Below, piece by piece: positions 35,069 through 42,983 of a DNA stretch of 64,000 nucleotides. Source of the DNA: a beta proteobacterium L13. GTDB taxonomy: Bacteria > Pseudomonadota > Gammaproteobacteria > Burkholderiales > Chromobacteriaceae. The position numbers and the translations under genes were made by a program. The DNA lies in contig AMYZ01000001.1 of the NCBI GenBank assembly GCA_000335715.1, positions 186,001 through 250,000 of the forward strand. The letters are read 5' to 3'. How positions within the stretch are numbered: position 1 is the stretch's first letter; every line of letters starts with the position of its first letter. A model generated the notes under the pieces. It searched no databases, had not been told where the DNA came from, and saw only the letters and a program-made list of their open reading frames with translations.

Positions 35069-35545
35069 ATGAAAACCACCCGCCAATTGATCGCCATTGC
35101 CTTGCTGGCTAGCGTGGGGATTGCCCCAGCCTGGGCTGCCGGCAGTCATGCAGGCAGCCATGACGAATCTGCCATTGGTTTGCCGGGTAAGGCTGCCAAT
35201 GTCACTCGCACCATCCAGATGGACATGTCTGACAACATGCGCTTTTCAGCGCCGTTGATTCGTGTGAAGCAAGGCGAGACTGTCCGTTTCGTTGTGCAAA
35301 ACCTGGGGAAGGTAAAGCACGAGTTCAGTCTGGGGACAGAAAAAGAGCTGCTTGAGCACTACGAGCAAATGAAGAAATTTCCGGACATGGAGCACGACGA
35401 GCCCAGCAAGGTATCGCTCGCACCTGGTGCCAAAGGCGAGGTGATCTGGCAGTTCACCAAGGCAGGTAAGGTTCACTTTGCCTGCCTGCATCCCGGGCAC
35501 TACGATGCCGGCATGAAAGGCTTGGTCAAAGTAGACAAGAAGTAA
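35069..35545 (+). CDS. Periplasmic cupredoxin (plastocyanin/azurin-like)
   Basis: A 158-residue blue-copper-like protein. A Sec signal peptide (MKTTRQLIAIALLASVGIAPAWAA) is followed by His-rich GSHAGSHDES. The type-1 copper site is complete: His in GKVKHEFSLG, then Cys, His and Met in FACLHPGHYDAGMKG. It would shuttle electrons or copper in the periplasm beside the multicopper oxidase 23 bp upstream. A CusF-like gene follows 59 bp later. All are on one strand and probably one transcript. Confidence 0.92.
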   Translation: MKTTRQLIAIALLASVGIAPAWAAGSHAGSHDESAIGLPGKAANVTRTIQMDMSDNMRFSAPLIRVKQGETVRFVVQNLGKVKHEFSLGTEKELLEHYEQMKKFPDMEHDEPSKVSLAPGAKGEVIWQFTKAGKVHFACLHPGHYDAGMKGLVKVDKK

Positions 35546-35604
35546 AACCATGCGGGCGAGCAGAAAGCCTGCCCGGCGTATTGATGTTTGAGGAGTATGA
35601 AACC

Positions 35605-35946
35605 ATGACCATTCGTACCGTGTTTTTCGCCACCGCTTTGGGCTTGGCTGCTTTCAGCCCTGTCGTTCAAGCTACCCAGCACACTATGGCAGGCAGCCAC
35701 ATGAGCGCCAGCAATCACATGAACATGATGGCTGACGGTGAAGTCCGCAAACTGGATCTGGCTGCCGGCAAAATCACCATCAAGCATGGCCCGCTTGCAC
35801 ACATGGACATGCCAGGCATGACCATGGTGTTCACCGCCAAAGACAAGGCATTGCTGGATAAGATCAAGGTGGGGGACAAAATCCGCTTCATGGTCAGTCA
35901 TGAGGACGGCAAGATGATGGTTACCGACATCCAGCCAGCCAACTGA
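35605..35946 (+). CDS. CusF-like periplasmic copper-binding protein
   Basis: A 113-residue protein. The ATG at 35605 (MTIRTVFFATALGLAAFSP) has GAGGAG ten bases upstream and starts a signal peptide; a TTG at 35581 is not needed. The mature part is a CusF-type small barrel with GEVRKLDLAAGKITIKHGPLAHMDMPGMTMVF, carrying the His and Met ligands of CusF, and KVGDKIRFMV. A His/Met-rich spacer (QHTMAGSHMSASNHMNMM) precedes it. CusF chaperones Cu(I)/Ag(I) to an efflux pump, but no CusCBA pump lies in this window. Confidence 0.92.
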   Translation: MTIRTVFFATALGLAAFSPVVQATQHTMAGSHMSASNHMNMMADGEVRKLDLAAGKITIKHGPLAHMDMPGMTMVFTAKDKALLDKIKVGDKIRFMVSHEDGKMMVTDIQPAN

Positions 35947-36003
35947 TACCCGTGCGGCCGTGTCACCACGGCCTTTTTCACCTTTCAGGATGTCGACTCA
36001 ATC

Positions 36004-36495
36004 ATGTCGTTGCTGACGTCTAAACAGAAAATAGCCTTCATCGTGTTGCTCGGGCTGGTGGCTACAGGGGTTGCCGTTTATTTGACGACCGATCGCGGCC
36101 CGGGGGCACAACCGTTTGCACTACGCCCGGATGATGCGGCACTGGTGACACGTGGCCATCAGGTGTACCTGGAAAACTGCGCCAGTTGTCACGGCAGCGA
36201 GCGTGAAGGGCAGGCGAATTGGCGTGAGCGTAACGCGCAAGGCATGTTGCCGGCACCGGCACACGATGAAAGCGGCCACACCTGGCACCACCCGGACGAG
36301 ATGCTGTTTGCGCTGACCAAGCACGGCGTTGCCAAGGTGGCCAATATGCCGGGCTACCAGTCCGCCATGCCAGCATACGAAGGCAAGCTCAGTGATAGCG
36401 ACATCATCGCGGTGCTGTCCTGGATAAAAAGCCAGTGGCCAGAAGAAACGCGCAAGCTGCACGATCAGGTAAATCAACGCGCACAGGTAAAGTGA
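36004..36495 (+). CDS. Membrane-anchored c-type cytochrome of the copper operon
   Basis: A 163-residue monoheme cytochrome. An N-terminal membrane anchor (IAFIVLLGLVATGVAVYL) is followed by the heme site CASCH (residues about 59-63) and a distal Met in AMPAYEGKLSDSDI. It probably accepts electrons in the periplasm from copper oxidation or from the cupredoxin. It ends the copper operon; the start is 57 bp after the CusF-like gene. The 208 bp downstream hold no gene and no clear terminator. Confidence 0.87.
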   Translation: MSLLTSKQKIAFIVLLGLVATGVAVYLTTDRGPGAQPFALRPDDAALVTRGHQVYLENCASCHGSEREGQANWRERNAQGMLPAPAHDESGHTWHHPDEMLFALTKHGVAKVANMPGYQSAMPAYEGKLSDSDIIAVLSWIKSQWPEETRKLHDQVNQRAQVK

Positions 36496-36666
36496 GGGTA
36501 TTGCCATAGCCTTTAGCGAGGCTTTAGTTTGGTGTCCGATTGCCATCAGGTTGCTGATTAGAGAGTGCCATGATGGCTATTGCTTTTGGTGTGGCATTTC
36601 TTTTTGCTCGAACAGCCCATCACCTCTCTGTGCTAACCACTGCTATTTATTAAATCCAGTCGCTAC

Positions 36667-36695
36667 TTGCTTGCTTGTATCCCCCCGGGTAGGAT
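36667..36695 (+). promoter_or_regulatory. RcnR-type operator in a probable rcnRA promoter
   Basis: TTGCTT (36667-36672), 17 bp, then TAGGAT (36690-36695) make a plausible promoter. The spacer holds TATCCCCCCGGGTA, a C-tract flanked by T/A like RcnR/CsoR-family operators. The -10 ends only eight bases before the ATG at 36704, so the mRNA would be nearly leaderless, unless TAGGA is instead the ribosome site. Confidence 0.5.
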
Positions 36696-36703
36696 GCTGA
36701 GCC

Positions 36704-36973
36704 ATGAGCATACACACTTCCCATCCCGACATTATCAAGCGCCTTAAGCGTGCCGAAGGCCACCTCAGGAGCATCATCACCATGCTCGAAGAGGAGCGTA
36801 GTTGCCTGGAGATTGCCCAGCAGCTGCAGGCCGTAGAAAGCGCCGTGACCAATGCCAAAAAAACCTTGGTTCACGACCATATCGAGCACTGTCTAGAGCA
36901 CGCTGTACGCGAAGGCGCGCAGACTGCAGACGATACCCTGCGCGAATTCAAAGCCATCACCAAATACCTCTGA
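36704..36973 (+). CDS. rcnR: CsoR/RcnR-family metal-responsive repressor
   Basis: An 89-residue all-helical regulator. Family features: HPDIIKRLKRAEGHLRSIITMLEEERSCLEIAQQLQAVESAVTNAKKTLVHDHIEHCLEHAV. It has the conserved Cys of helix 2 and His residues of the RcnR/FrmR metal site, with an additional N-terminal His (SIHTSH) as in nickel/cobalt sensors. It lies 12 bp before rcnA, so nickel or cobalt is the likely effector. FrmR-type formaldehyde sensing is less likely with this neighbour. Confidence 0.88.
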   Translation: MSIHTSHPDIIKRLKRAEGHLRSIITMLEEERSCLEIAQQLQAVESAVTNAKKTLVHDHIEHCLEHAVREGAQTADDTLREFKAITKYL

Positions 36974-36985
36974 GGCGCTACCTGC

Positions 36986-38110
36986 ATGACTGAGTTTGCA
37001 ACCCTTCTGCAGCAGGGCAATGCCTGGCTGTTTGTCCCTAGCGCCATCCTGCTGGGGGCGTTGCACGGTTTGGAGCCGGGCCATTCCAAGACCATGATGG
37101 CCGCGTTCATTGTGGCCATCCGCGGAACGCTGGGGCAGGCGGTTTTGCTAGGCCTGTCGGCGACCTTGTCGCATACCGCCGTGGTGTGGGCCGTGGCCAT
37201 GACTGGCCTGTACTTTGGCCAGAACTGGGACCCGGGCAAGACCGAAGCCTATTTTCAGCTGGCATCTGCCGTGATTATTGTTGGTGTAGCCGCCTGGATG
37301 ATCTGGCGCACCTGGCGCAACCAGCAATGCGCGCACGCCCATGACCATGACCATCATCACGACCATGACCATGATGAAGGCCAGACTATTGATACCGGCC
37401 ACGGCAAGGTAAGGCTGCAGGTTTTCGAAGACGGCGTGCCGCCTCGTTTTCGCTTATATCACGCAAGCCAGCGCGGCCATGTCTGGGCGGCTGAACATAT
37501 CCGCGTGGAAACCCTGCGCCCAGATGGGCAGCGCCAGGCTTTTACTTTTGTGCAGCGAGATGGCTTTGTGGAGTCCGAGCAGCTCATTCCCGAGCCGCAC
37601 AAATTCGTGGCACGTCTGAGCCTGGGGCATGGGCAGCATAGCCACGATTACGAAGTGCAATACGTCGAACATGGCCACGATCACGCTGTAAATGACTCGG
37701 ATGGCCTGAACGTATCGACAGACGGTTATCAAGACCCGCACGAATTGGCCCATGCAAACGATATCCGTCGCCGCTTTGCCGGGCGGGAGGTGACCACCGG
37801 CCAGATTGTCATGTTTGGCCTGACAGGCGGCCTGATTCCGTGCCCGGCCTCGATTACTGTTTTGCTGCTATGCCTGCAGTTAAAGAAAGTCGCACTTGGG
37901 GCGGTGCTGGTGCTGTGTTTCAGTATTGGGCTGGCGCTGACCATGGTGGCTTCGGGGGCATTGGCCGCACTCAGCGTGCGCCATGCCCGAAAACACTGGG
38001 GCGGCTTTGGGGATTTTGCGCGTAAAGCGCCTTATTTCTCTGGCGGCCTGATCATGCTGGTGGGGCTGTACGTGGGCTATCACGGTTGGCTGGCGTTGCC
38101 CGCGGCCTAG
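36986..38110 (+). CDS. rcnA: Nickel/cobalt efflux protein RcnA
   Basis: A 374-residue inner-membrane efflux protein. The first hydrophobic block has ILLGALHGLEPGHSKTMMAAF, the RcnA/NiCoT metal motif, and six membrane segments are evident. Between segments 3 and 4 a long hydrophilic loop contains a His/Asp cluster (HAHDHDHHHDHDHD) and about 120 further residues, longer than in E. coli RcnA. The second half restarts with TGGLIPCPASITVLLLCLQL. It is the second gene of rcnRA and should export Ni2+ and Co2+ when RcnR releases. Confidence 0.93.
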   Translation: MTEFATLLQQGNAWLFVPSAILLGALHGLEPGHSKTMMAAFIVAIRGTLGQAVLLGLSATLSHTAVVWAVAMTGLYFGQNWDPGKTEAYFQLASAVIIVGVAAWMIWRTWRNQQCAHAHDHDHHHDHDHDEGQTIDTGHGKVRLQVFEDGVPPRFRLYHASQRGHVWAAEHIRVETLRPDGQRQAFTFVQRDGFVESEQLIPEPHKFVARLSLGHGQHSHDYEVQYVEHGHDHAVNDSDGLNVSTDGYQDPHELAHANDIRRRFAGREVTTGQIVMFGLTGGLIPCPASITVLLLCLQLKKVALGAVLVLCFSIGLALTMVASGALAALSVRHARKHWGGFGDFARKAPYFSGGLIMLVGLYVGYHGWLALPAA

Positions 38111-38157
38111 CAAACACCAGCAAAGATTGTTCTGTGATGCGATGCAAGGTCATACCG

Positions 38158-38637
38158 ATGAATGCCGCCATGATGAGCGAAGCCGATGATGCCCCTTGGC
38201 AAATCGTCATGGCGCAGCTGCCATTGGCTTTTGGCCTGGCGGGTCATAATTTTCTGGTGCTGCTGGATGGCAACGTGCGTGTAGCATCAGAAATCAATGG
38301 CTTAGCCATAGGGCAGAATGGCAGCGTGCGGGCTATAGGCTGGCGGCTTGGCGACCGATTGCGGGCGGTGGTCAGTAGCGGTAGTTGTTACTATCAGGGA
38401 GCTTTGGGCCAAGCTGTGCTGTATGTAGGTCCGCGGCAGGCTGCCATGCGGCTGTGGCTGAAAGCCGAAGAGAAAGCCTGTGCGATCAACGCCCTGGCCC
38501 TGAAATATCCGTTTTTAGGGTGCGGTAAAAACAGCAACTCCGTAGCCAGCACCTTGATTCATGCCATGGGTCTGGCAGAGTGCCGGCCTTCGCGGTCAGC
38601 AGTCATCGATTTTGGCCGTGGCAAGATACTGGTTTGA
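38158..38637 (+). CDS. Hypothetical protein downstream of rcnA
   Basis: A 159-residue protein I cannot name. The start is uncertain: ATGs at 38137, 38158 and 38170 are in frame; 38158 has AAGG nine bases before it. Visible: HNFLVLLDGNVRVASEINGLAIGQNGSVRAIGW, then a loop SSGSCYYQGALGQAV and the C-terminal block NALALKYPFLGCGKNSNSVASTLIHAMGL. The latter, with Gly/Asn/Ser, looks like the fold of conserved proteins of unknown function that keep NSNSVA. No signal peptide. It begins 47 bp after rcnA, so it may be co-transcribed. Confidence 0.6.
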   Translation: MNAAMMSEADDAPWQIVMAQLPLAFGLAGHNFLVLLDGNVRVASEINGLAIGQNGSVRAIGWRLGDRLRAVVSSGSCYYQGALGQAVLYVGPRQAAMRLWLKAEEKACAINALALKYPFLGCGKNSNSVASTLIHAMGLAECRPSRSAVIDFGRGKILV

Positions 38638-38945
38638 TCACTTTCAGGTGCTAGCGTTACGTGTTAAACGCAACCGATTTCTTGCAATGAGAATGCTCTG
38701 GCATGCCATATGCCAGAACAGCTTTTGTCATGACCTCATGCAGAGTATTTGCTTGTCCCATCTATGGCCCACGGCTTAGGTGGATAGTTGTGTGCTGAGA
38801 CGTTGGAAGAGGGAGATTGGAACAGGGCTAGCCTGACGTACTTGGTCTGTTTTTTGCCATTTTTAATATAAAATAATTATAAATAATTAATTTCGCTGCT
38901 CAATCCATCCGGCTTTACTATGTATTCACCTCTCAGGAGCCTTCC
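38638..38945. other. Intergenic region upstream of the NIT chemoreceptor
   Basis: It contains an inverted repeat TCTGGCAT-GCCAT-ATGCCAGA (38697-38717), possibly a terminator stem for the preceding gene, and a very A+T-rich block (38858-38893) before the chemoreceptor, which would suit a promoter with an UP-like element. No gene is seen. Confidence 0.45.
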
Positions 38946-40928
38946 ATGCTTTCCAAACTAGGAATTGGCCATAAATTGCTGTTGCTTGTGTTGCCTTTCG
39001 GTGGCGCGGCGTGTGTATTAGGTTTGACGTTGTCACTGCAGCGCTACGAGGTGTTCACTGAAATGCGTAGCGCGCAAGAGCTGGTTGCCGTTGCAACGCA
39101 AAGCGCCAACCTGATTGATGGCTTGCAGACCGAGCGAGGATTAAGTAATGGCTACCTGAGTGGTCAGGGTCCGTTGCCGGACAAGCTAAAAGAAGCCAGA
39201 CAGAAAACCGATCAGTCTCTTTCCAGCCTGGCAGGCGTAGTCAGCACTCTATCTGCTGGTGAGCTGGCAGGGAGTAGTCAGCGGGTGGTGACTGATGTGC
39301 AGAACCTGCTAGCCAAGCGCGGGGCAGTAGACAGCCGCGGGCTACCTGCGACAGAAGCTTTTGCAGCTTACAGTCAGCAAATTGATGCCCAAGTTGCCTT
39401 ATTGGCGAGTCTCGGTCGTGCTACGGATGCTGGTGATGTGATTCGCTACAGTACTAGCTTATCTAACCTGTTGTGCGTAAAGGAGTACGCAGGGCGTGAG
39501 CGTGGCTTTGTGAATGGCTTGCTATCGGGTGGGCCGGTTTCTTTGGTTGGACTCGCGCAAGCGACAGCATTGCAAGCGCGTCAAGATATGTGCGCCAGCC
39601 AACTGCTGCTGCTGTCGCCAGCGCATGTTCGAGAAGCCATGCAGCCATATTTGCAGTCTGATGCTGATGCAGCGCTGGAAACCCTACGCCAGACTTTGCA
39701 CGCAACGGCGCCGGGCACTGCCGCCTCAATAGACCCTGAGTTATGGTTTACTGCGGCTACTGCACAGATCGTTCAACTGAAAAAAGCACAGGACGATTTA
39801 CTGTTAAGGTTGAGTAATACCGTAGAGCAGCATCAGGACGATGCTAGTCGCAGCCTGATCTTAACTCTGGCCTGTTCCGTGGTGTTGCTGGTGCTGTTGA
39901 TTTTTGGTGGTGGTGCGGTATATCGCAGTATCCGTTACCCGATTGTGAGGCTGTCCGGCCTGATGCAGGAGATGAGTCACAATCTTGATCTGGCTATGCG
40001 TGCCAAGCTGGAGGGGAGTGATGAAATCGCCGGCATGGGCCAGGCATTCGACCGGCTGGTGAGTGCTTTTGGTGAAACTCTTAAAGATGTGAAGCGCAAT
40101 GCTCACCAGCTTGTAAAAGCTTCTGATGCCTTGCAGGCGGTCTCTGCTCGCGCAGCGAATGCTGCCGAGGCGCAAAGTACCTCTTCGTCGGGTATCGCTG
40201 CTGCTGTTGAACAAATGACCGTTGGTATTGCTTCTGTTAGTGACAATACGCGGGATAACTTACAAGTCGTGCAGCAAATGCAAGAGGGCGTCAATGTTGG
40301 CCGTCACCGTATGCAAGCGACTGCCGCAGCGATGACGCAGACTGCTAGCAGTGTGGAGGGAGCGGGGCAGGTCATACAGGATTTGGCCGAGAAGTCGCAA
40401 AATATCCGGCGCATTATTACCGCCATACGCGAGATTGCTGATCAGACCAACCTGCTGGCATTAAATGCTGCTATCGAGGCTGCACGAGCCGGGGAGATGG
40501 GACGTGGTTTTGCCGTGGTGGCTGATGAGGTGCGCAAGCTAGCGGAGCGCACTGGTAAGGAAACCGTGGAAATTGCCAGTTTGATAGAAACGATGACAGC
40601 CAGTACGAATGATGCATCCAGTCGAATGCAGCAAGCACATAGTCAGATGAGTGAAGGGCTGCAGCTGGTGCAGTCTAGTCTAGACGAATTGGGGCGTATT
40701 CACCAAGAGGCTGACCTTAGCGCAAGTAAGAGCCAGGACACCGCGGCCGCGATGCAGCAACAGTCGGCTGCCAGTAATGAGGTAGCTGTCAATGTCAGCA
40801 GGATTGCATCACTAGCAGAAGACAATGCGGCCATTGTGGATGAGGCAGCCCAACTGGCCAGTCAGCTCAAGCAGACTGCCTCTACCCTGGTTGGTTACGT
40901 TGACCGCTTTAAGCATACATCCAGCTAG
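38946..40928 (+). CDS. Methyl-accepting chemotaxis protein with NIT sensor domain
   Basis: A 660-residue chemoreceptor. AGGAG precedes the ATG. A membrane segment near 12-30 and another near 302-322 enclose a periplasmic all-helical nitrate/nitrite-sensing (NIT) domain, recognised by [17 protein letters not shown] and [16 protein letters not shown], the paired E-R-G motifs. HAMP follows, then the signalling domain with [22 protein letters not shown] and [18 protein letters not shown]. It lies inside the repeat-flanked metal cargo but beside the nitrate respiration island, so taxis to nitrate or nitrite is a reasonable guess. Confidence 0.88.
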   Translation: MLSKLGIGHKLLLLVLPFGGAACVLGLTLSLQRYEVFTEMRSAQELVAVATQSANLIDGLQTERGLSNGYLSGQGPLPDKLKEARQKTDQSLSSLAGVVSTLSAGELAGSSQRVVTDVQNLLAKRGAVDSRGLPATEAFAAYSQQIDAQVALLASLGRATDAGDVIRYSTSLSNLLCVKEYAGRERGFVNGLLSGGPVSLVGLAQATALQARQDMCASQLLLLSPAHVREAMQPYLQSDADAALETLRQTLHATAPGTAASIDPELWFTAATAQIVQLKKAQDDLLLRLSNTVEQHQDDASRSLILTLACSVVLLVLLIFGGGAVYRSIRYPIVRLSGLMQEMSHNLDLAMRAKLEGSDEIAGMGQAFDRLVSAFGETLKDVKRNAHQLVKASDALQAVSARAANAAEAQSTSSSGIAAAVEQMTVGIASVSDNTRDNLQVVQQMQEGVNVGRHRMQATAAAMTQTASSVEGAGQVIQDLAEKSQNIRRIITAIREIADQTNLLALNAAIEAARAGEMGRGFAVVADEVRKLAERTGKETVEIASLIETMTASTNDASSRMQQAHSQMSEGLQLVQSSLDELGRIHQEADLSASKSQDTAAAMQQQSAASNEVAVNVSRIASLAEDNAAIVDEAAQLASQLKQTASTLVGYVDRFKHTSS

Positions 40929-40945
40929 CTCCTAGCTATTAAATG

Positions 40946-40983
40946 AGCAAAAGCGCACTGTTCGTAGTGCGCTTTTGCTTTTA
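40946..40983 (+). terminator. Rho-independent terminator of the NIT chemoreceptor
   Basis: AGCAAAAGCGCACT (40946-40959) pairs with AGTGCGCTTTTGCT (40966-40979) around GTTCGT, followed by TTT. Confidence 0.95.
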
Positions 40984-41103
40984 TATAGGATCGTGCTGTT
41001 TGCCGATTGGGTCTATCTTATCGTTAGATATGGTGTTTGGTAGTCGTCTCTGGCGTGTGCTGATGATTTTCCATGACAAGGAGATTGGGTGTGGCGGGTA
41101 GTG

Positions 41104-41280
41104 GCTTGATGTTCTCAGATCAAGCAAGCTTGTACCAAGACACTAGGTATCTCATTTATGCAGGCAGCTGCGCTGGTTAGATCTGGCCTGTCTAGCTTTA
41201 ACTACTCAGGGAGTGCCGGATACGCCCATTTAGGTCTAAAGATCTAGCTGGTCTACGCACTCTAGGTCAGAGGTGTTGAA
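41104..41280 (+). pseudogene. Direct repeat copy B: remnant of the Gp2-like paralogue 3' end
   Basis: An 83-bp stretch (41104-41186) matches 30097-30178 at about four bases in five, with one small indel. Translated, it still reads QIKQACTKTLGIS...LVRSG against QIKQAWTKTLGIS...LVRSG. A second block CTAGGTCAGAGGTGTTGAA (41262-41280) matches 30259-30277 at sixteen of nineteen bases with nearly the same spacing. No start or full frame remains. The rest of 40984-41464 holds no gene I can support. Confidence 0.75.
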
Positions 41281-41342
41281 TGTACTTCCTGATATTCTTT
41301 CCGGGCTCAAGGGGTACGCAGCGGCGAGTCAGTGTTGCTGTC

Positions 41343-41356
41343 GTAATGTAGATCAA
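41343..41356. promoter_or_regulatory. Possible weak FNR-type site upstream of mobB-moaDE
   Basis: GTAATGTAGATCAA matches the FNR consensus TTGAT-N4-ATCAA at eight of ten positions: perfect in the right half, three of five in the left. It lies about 110 bp before mobB. This is a candidate only. Confidence 0.3.
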
Positions 41357-41464
41357 TCCGGAGTTAGCAGAACGATACGTCGCGAAGATATTTAGTCTGG
41401 CTGTTGCGTAGTGCTGCTGACTCTGAAATAGCAGATTAGGTCATTTAGCGTGCAGATGTGTGAT

Positions 41465-41965
41465 ATGGCTACACCACTTCTTGTGTTGGCGGGTTGGTCT
41501 GGAAGTGGCAAGACCACGCTGCTGGAGCAGTTGTTGCCCTGCTTGACCGCAACCGGTTTGCGCGTGTCCGTGGTTAAGCACAGCCACCATGCGGTGGATT
41601 TCGACACCCCAGGCAAGGATAGCTACCGCCACCGAGCAGCCGGTGCGGCACAGGTAATGCTGCTGGGTGAACGCGGCCTAGCCGTCTATGAAAACCTGTC
41701 AGCGCCCTTAGACTTGGCAGCACAACTGGCACGGCTACACCCGGTAGACCTGGTGATTTTGGAAGGGCAGAAGTGGCTAGCGGTGCCTAAGCTGGAGGTA
41801 CACCGCTCGGCGCTGGGTAAGCCCTTGCTGCAACCGGACGATCCAGACATTCTCGCGGTAGCTAGCGACGCTACCTTGCCGGCACTGGCAGTGCCACAAC
41901 TCGACCTCAACGATATCGATGCCATTGCCGCCTTTGTGCTGCGCTGGTGGGAGCAACAAGCATGA
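41465..41965 (+). CDS. mobB: Molybdopterin-guanine dinucleotide biosynthesis adaptor protein
   Basis: A 166-residue P-loop GTPase that assists the last step of bis-MGD formation. The start at 41465 (MATPLLVLAGWSGSGKTTLLEQLLP) puts the Walker A GWSGSGKTT at the N-terminus as usual. The family strings VVKHSHHAVDFDTPGKDSYRHRAAGA and VDLVILEGQKWLAVPKLEVHR are clear. It heads a mobB-moaD-moaE operon that should feed the molybdenum cofactor to NarG. Its stop overlaps the moaD start (ATGA). The ribosome site is poor. Confidence 0.92.
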   Translation: MATPLLVLAGWSGSGKTTLLEQLLPCLTATGLRVSVVKHSHHAVDFDTPGKDSYRHRAAGAAQVMLLGERGLAVYENLSAPLDLAAQLARLHPVDLVILEGQKWLAVPKLEVHRSALGKPLLQPDDPDILAVASDATLPALAVPQLDLNDIDAIAAFVLRWWEQQA

Positions 41966-42216
41966 GTAGCATCCGCATCCTGTACTTTGGTCGCCTCAAA
42001 GACGCCGTCGGTCGTGCCGACGAAAACCTGGACTGGGCTGGTGGTAGCACCAGCCAGTTGCTGGCGCAACTGCGCAGTCGTGGTGAGGCGTGGGCCGGCG
42101 CGCTGGCCGAGGGCCAGGTGTTCCGCCTGGTCGTCAACCAACAGATCGTGCGCGGTGACGCCGACATCCCCGTCGGTGCCGAAGTCGGCATTCTGCCGCC
42201 GGTAACAGGGGGCTGA
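41962..42216 (+). CDS. moaD: Molybdopterin synthase small subunit
   Basis: An 84-residue ubiquitin-like sulfur carrier. It ends in PPVTGG, whose C-terminal Gly-Gly is thiocarboxylated to donate sulfur to precursor Z. The start SSIRILYFGRLKDAVGRADE and the region FRLVVNQQIVRGDADIPVGAEVGILPP are typical. It overlaps mobB by four bases and is followed one base later by moaE, its synthase partner. Confidence 0.94.
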   Translation: MSSIRILYFGRLKDAVGRADENLDWAGGSTSQLLAQLRSRGEAWAGALAEGQVFRLVVNQQIVRGDADIPVGAEVGILPPVTGG

Positions 42217-42217
42217 C

Positions 42218-42676
42218 ATGCATTGCGATATCACCATACAGACCGCGCCGTTTGACCTGGGCGCCGAAGAAGCGATGCTGCGTGCGCAAGCCGGCGATGC
42301 CGGCGCGCTGGTGGCGTTCCAAGGCATGGTGCGCGGTCACGACGCCGCCATCCCGCTGACGGCACTGTTCCTGGAGCACTACCCGGGTGTGACCGAAGCC
42401 GAAATCTGCCGCATCGCCGAGGACGCCGCAGCACGTTGGCCGCTGACGGCGGTGCGGGTCATTCACCGCGTGGGCAGCCTGGCGCCGGGCGAGGGCATCG
42501 TGCTGGTGCTGGTGGCGTCCGGCCACCGCGCGGCGGCGTTCGCCGGCGCGGCCTTCCTGATGGACTACCTGAAAACCGAAGCACCGTTCTGGAAGCGCGA
42601 ACACTTTGCCGACGGCAGTCTGCGCTGGGTGGACGCCAAGGCCAGCGATGATGATGCCGCTGCACGCTGGGCCTGA
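42218..42676 (+). CDS. moaE: Molybdopterin synthase catalytic subunit
   Basis: A 152-residue subunit that converts precursor Z to molybdopterin with MoaD. Conserved stretches: DAGALVAFQGMVRGHD, LFLEHYPGVTEAEI, VIHRVGSLAPGEGIVLVLVASGHRAAAF and KTEAPFWKREHFADGSLRWVDAKA, including the catalytic Lys in KTEAPFWK. The tail DDDAAARWA is short and acidic. It is the last gene of the mobB-moaD-moaE operon; no terminator is obvious before narK1. Confidence 0.95.
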   Translation: MHCDITIQTAPFDLGAEEAMLRAQAGDAGALVAFQGMVRGHDAAIPLTALFLEHYPGVTEAEICRIAEDAAARWPLTAVRVIHRVGSLAPGEGIVLVLVASGHRAAAFAGAAFLMDYLKTEAPFWKREHFADGSLRWVDAKASDDDAAARWA

Positions 42677-42983
42677 TCTGTAGATTCTGCTTCCGGTACG
42701 CCGCTGCGTGGTGTCTTGCTGTCTGTTTTGCTTGGCCCCTATCGTTGTGGCCAACCTTGTCATCTACTTCAGGATTTGTTACCTGGAAGCGTGGCTGATG
42801 TCGCCTGTGCTTTTGTAAAAATTACTGCGCAAATTACCTCTAGTTATTCCGGCTTAGTTCTGGACTCCCCACCTGCTTATCTAGCTACGTCATCGGCAGG
42901 GTTGTTCTTACTCCTCCGGCCAATACCCGTACACGTTGACGGGGCATAGCATGCCTCTGACTCTTTCGTACAGGTAATGTGTC
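42677..42983. other. Upstream region of narK1
   Basis: A 307-bp gap without a gene. It holds one NarL-type heptamer candidate TACCTCT (42835-42841) and a variant TGTGGCCAACC of the window repeat (about 42748). I see no FNR palindrome and no confident -35/-10 pair, though the narK-nar operon must start here or read through from moaE. Confidence 0.4.
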
